A DNA stretch of 43,241 bases from contig CAMNII010000019.1 in NCBI GenBank assembly GCA_946540435.1, forward strand, positions 1 to 43,241. Direction: 5' to 3'. Every line of letters begins with the position of its first letter. Positions within the stretch are counted from its first letter, which is position 1. This document shows, piece after piece, positions 41,793-43,241 of this stretch. The DNA comes from an uncultured Prevotella sp. Lineage in GTDB: Bacteria > Bacteroidota > Bacteroidia > Bacteroidales > Bacteroidaceae. The notes under the pieces are model-generated. The model was given only the letters and a program-made list of their open reading frames with translations, had not been told where the DNA came from and made no database searches. The position numbers and the translations under genes were made by a program.

Positions 41793-41971
41793 GTGTTTCG
41801 TAAGGGACACAAGACATAGTAGGCTCGAACATCACCGAATTACCACCTCGCAGATAAAATGAGCCATAAACATCCATGATGGAGCGTGTGCGCTTTATGC
41901 GCAGGCGTTTCTGCGATGGATGTAGGTTGTGGTAAACCTCGGTGATGCGTAGATAATGTCTGCGCATTTTT
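41793..41971 (+). ncRNA. Structured leader RNA with intrinsic terminator (possible attenuator or sRNA)
   Basis: Long stem: CATCACCGA (41830-41838) with TCGGTGATG (41939-41947), and TTACCAC (41840-41846) with GTGGTAA (41929-41935). Inside, ACATCCAT (41870-41877) pairs with ATGGATGT (41916-41923) and TGCGC (41889-41893) with GCGCA (41899-41903). Then comes a terminator: ATGCGTAGA (41945-41953) with TCTGCGCAT (41959-41967) and five T. The terminator shares ATG (41945-41947) with the long stem. CGCAGA at 41850-41855 could also pair with TCTGCG in the terminator. It does not match TPP, cobalamin or other common classes that I can recognise. Confidence 0.6.
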
Positions 41972-42022
41972 GTTGGATTTATCATTAACTCAGCCCTACG
42001 CAGCACGGTTAAGCGGAATGAA

Positions 42023-42514
42023 ATGAAAAAAGCAATTTTATTATTTGCAATGGGAGTAATGTCTTTCCATGCTTTTGCACAAAAGCAAGTGACTATCAAG
42101 GCCGGAACTATAGTTCCTCTCCAGTCTGTAAAACAAGTAAAAGCAGCCGATGTCGCAGAAGGACAGACAGTGGATTTTCAAGTCGTTCAGGATGTAAATG
42201 TTGATGGAGTGTGTGCCATTCCACGTGGTACTCTTGTGAAAGGGAAAGTTGCCGAAGCAAGAAAGAGTACGGTCGCAGGAACAAAAGGGCGTTTGGTAAT
42301 CAACATTAACAGTTTGAACTTACCAGATGGAGAACCTGTATTCTTCTCAAATACTGACGTGAGAGTGTATGGGAAGAACAGAACTCCGCTTGCAGTAGTG
42401 ACAGGGATTTTCGTGTGGCCATGCATTTTCATTCCTGGCACAAAAGCTGTAATGCCTGCTGGATATGAAGTTCAAGCAACAGTTGCTGCGAACACAACCG
42501 TGACAATAAAGTAA
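42023..42514 (+). CDS. Small exported protein, function unknown
   Basis: 163 residues. Signal peptide MKKAILLFAMGVMSFHAFAQ, cleavage after about residue 19. The mature part is beta-rich: TIKAGTIVPLQSVKQVKA, VDFQVVQDVNVDGVCAIPRG, TLVKGKVAEARKSTVAGTKGRLVI, then PLAVVTGIFVWPCIFIPG with one hydrophobic stretch, ending VTIK. The V...IPRGTLVKGKV pattern is reminiscent of TraB/TrbI-like or FlgA/SAF-type beta modules, but I cannot assign a family. It is preceded by a 230-nt leader containing a structured element with a terminator, so expression is probably attenuated. A hairpin terminator follows. Periplasmic or outer-membrane location is inferred from the signal peptide. Confidence 0.75.
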   Translation: MKKAILLFAMGVMSFHAFAQKQVTIKAGTIVPLQSVKQVKAADVAEGQTVDFQVVQDVNVDGVCAIPRGTLVKGKVAEARKSTVAGTKGRLVININSLNLPDGEPVFFSNTDVRVYGKNRTPLAVVTGIFVWPCIFIPGTKAVMPAGYEVQATVAANTTVTIK

Positions 42515-42534
42515 ATAGTTTCCTACTATATGTA

Positions 42535-42575
42535 AATGCCCGCCAAATCACAGCCGATGGCGGGCATTCATATTT
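42535..42575 (+). terminator. Terminator after the exported protein gene
   Basis: AATGCCCGCCA (42535-42545) pairs perfectly with TGGCGGGCATT (42558-42568); CATATTTTC follows. The T run is short. Confidence 0.7.
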
Positions 42576-42622
42576 TCAGACGGCCATATTTCGGACAGTC
42601 TGAATGCTTTGTTAAGAAGACG

Positions 42623-42949
42623 ATGGTGAGCACCAATCGTCTGACGGAGATGGGTAATCGAGGTACTAACAAGTGCCTGGGTGACTGGCTTGATAATGAT
42701 GAAGTATGCCGAAACCTGAAAATCAGCAAGAGAACCTTGCAGACCTTGCGTGACCGCTCGGCCGAAGGATGCTTGCAAGGCAAGAACGGGACTCTGGCAT
42801 ATTCGCAGATTAGCCACAAGACCTATTACAAGCAGGAGGACGTGGACAAAGTCTTGAAGGATGTCCGAGACAGGCAGAAGGGTGCTGTTTGGCGCAAGCC
42901 TCGCAAGAAGTCCGAAACAAAAAGAGATAGTATAACCCCAAAAGACTAG
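42623..42949 (+). CDS. Helix-turn-helix (excisionase-like) protein 1
   Basis: 108 residues from ATG 42623. The frame is open back to 42536, but that part overlaps the terminator hairpin, so the later start is taken. The core is a MerR/excisionase winged helix: LGDWLDNDEVCRNLKISKRTLQTLRDR, then LAYSQISHKTYYKQEDVDKVL. This pattern is typical of the small DNA-binding proteins encoded in Bacteroidota integrative and mobilizable elements. The C terminus is very basic (KPRKKSETKR). It is followed 6 bp later by a second protein of the same type. A role in excision or regulation of an element is inferred from family and pairing. Confidence 0.82.
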   Translation: MVSTNRLTEMGNRGTNKCLGDWLDNDEVCRNLKISKRTLQTLRDRSAEGCLQGKNGTLAYSQISHKTYYKQEDVDKVLKDVRDRQKGAVWRKPRKKSETKRDSITPKD

Positions 42950-42955
42950 CAGAGT

Positions 42956-43241
42956 ATGGATTTACAGAGCAATGTGAATGAATTGATTACCTTGAGGACT
43001 AATGGCGTGGAGGATGCCATGAAGTCGATGAAAGACATTGAGAGCCTGTTTGACAAGGTAACGAGCAACTACCGCCCCTTGCTGAACGGCGAGCGGTATT
43101 TGTCAGACGTGGAGGTGTCCCATCGGTTGAAAGTGAGCCGACGCACTTTGCAGGACTATCGGGACAACGGCACCCTTCCTTATTTCAAGTTGGGTGGTAA
43201 GGTGCTGTATCGTGAGAGTGACTTGGAGGCACTGCTGCAAA
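42956..43241 (+). CDS. Helix-turn-helix (excisionase-like) protein 2, 3' end outside window
   Basis: 95 residues visible from ATG 42956, open to the window edge. N-terminal helical part (NVNELITLRTNGVEDAMKSM), then the winged helix YLSDVEVSHRLKVSRRTLQDYRDN, followed by TLPYFKLGGKVLYRESDLEALLQ. The motif layout LSDVEVSHRLKVSRRTLQ...YRDNGTLPYFK is the standard excisionase/HTH-17 form in Bacteroides-type conjugative transposons. It overlaps nothing and follows protein 1 by 6 bp, so the two form an operon. The remaining C terminus should be a few residues only. An integrase or mobilization gene would be expected further right. Confidence 0.85.
   Translation, partial: MDLQSNVNELITLRTNGVEDAMKSMKDIESLFDKVTSNYRPLLNGERYLSDVEVSHRLKVSRRTLQDYRDNGTLPYFKLGGKVLYRESDLEALLQ

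Noticed and set aside
42536..42622. Longer HTH protein from ATG 42536
   Set aside because: Its first part is the terminator hairpin of the preceding gene.

Overview
The window looks like a chromosomal segment of a Bacteroidota bacterium, most probably a Bacteroidales member close to Prevotellaceae. The support is internal. Many genes carry the Bacteroidota -7 promoter element TAnnTTTG, several with TTTG 19-20 nt upstream. The families present are typical of the phylum: TamL-type lipoprotein with TamB, Lnb/DUF4105, DUF4421, a TPP-riboswitch TonB receptor with PnuT, a CNNM/LptC/PpiD-like operon and PDDEXK_3 (GxxExxY) proteins. No species can be named from sequence alone.

Layout. (1) 1-2055: AT-rich 3' end of a winged-helix protein with an in-frame 12-bp repeat, then an unrecognised membrane-anchored helical protein. 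(2) 2167-8692: a GDP-L-fucose region (gmd, fcl, a cytidylyltransferase-GHMP kinase fusion and a RhaM-type mutarotase). It is interrupted at two gene junctions by PDDEXK_3 nuclease-like genes and by large repeat blocks. (3) 8693-14000: repeat-rich DNA around a thiamine uptake operon (TPP riboswitch, TonB receptor, PnuT). (4) 14127-22142: tamB, tamL and an M48 lipoprotein protease. (5) 22275-28820, minus strand: patatin, PpiD-like foldase, CNNM/CBS protein, LptC and an outer-membrane beta-barrel protein. (6) 28940-37415: Lnb-like acyltransferase, a phosphatase-fold protein that has lost most catalytic residues, secA, an orphan FecCD permease and DUF4421. (7) 37416-40080: tandem arrays and rnr. 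(8) 40100-43241: an accessory segment with duplicated promoter DNA, convergent promoters, KilA-N, a structured leader with an intrinsic terminator, a small exported protein and two excisionase-like HTH proteins. The last part is probably the edge of an integrative element.

The most unusual content is non-coding. A family of intergenic repeats recurs at about 4.8-5.7, 9.0-9.7 and 13.1-13.85 kb, and a related motif makes up the 7-8.3 kb tandem array. The repeats carry short hairpins, often with 3-nt loops. Stem sequences differ between copies but base pairing is kept. Many hairpins are flanked by T-rich tracts on both strands and by a common 19-nt core. One copy is split by a palindromic MITE-like element with an 8-bp target duplication, and an unsplit copy in the same window serves as the empty site. 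One PDDEXK_3 gene plus part of the array is bounded by perfect 31-bp direct repeats. Functions proposed for these repeats are inference.

Much of the coding part is envelope biogenesis: LPS export, outer-membrane assembly, lipoprotein acylation, Sec export and periplasmic folding. GDP-fucose and thiamine acquisition are the two metabolic themes.
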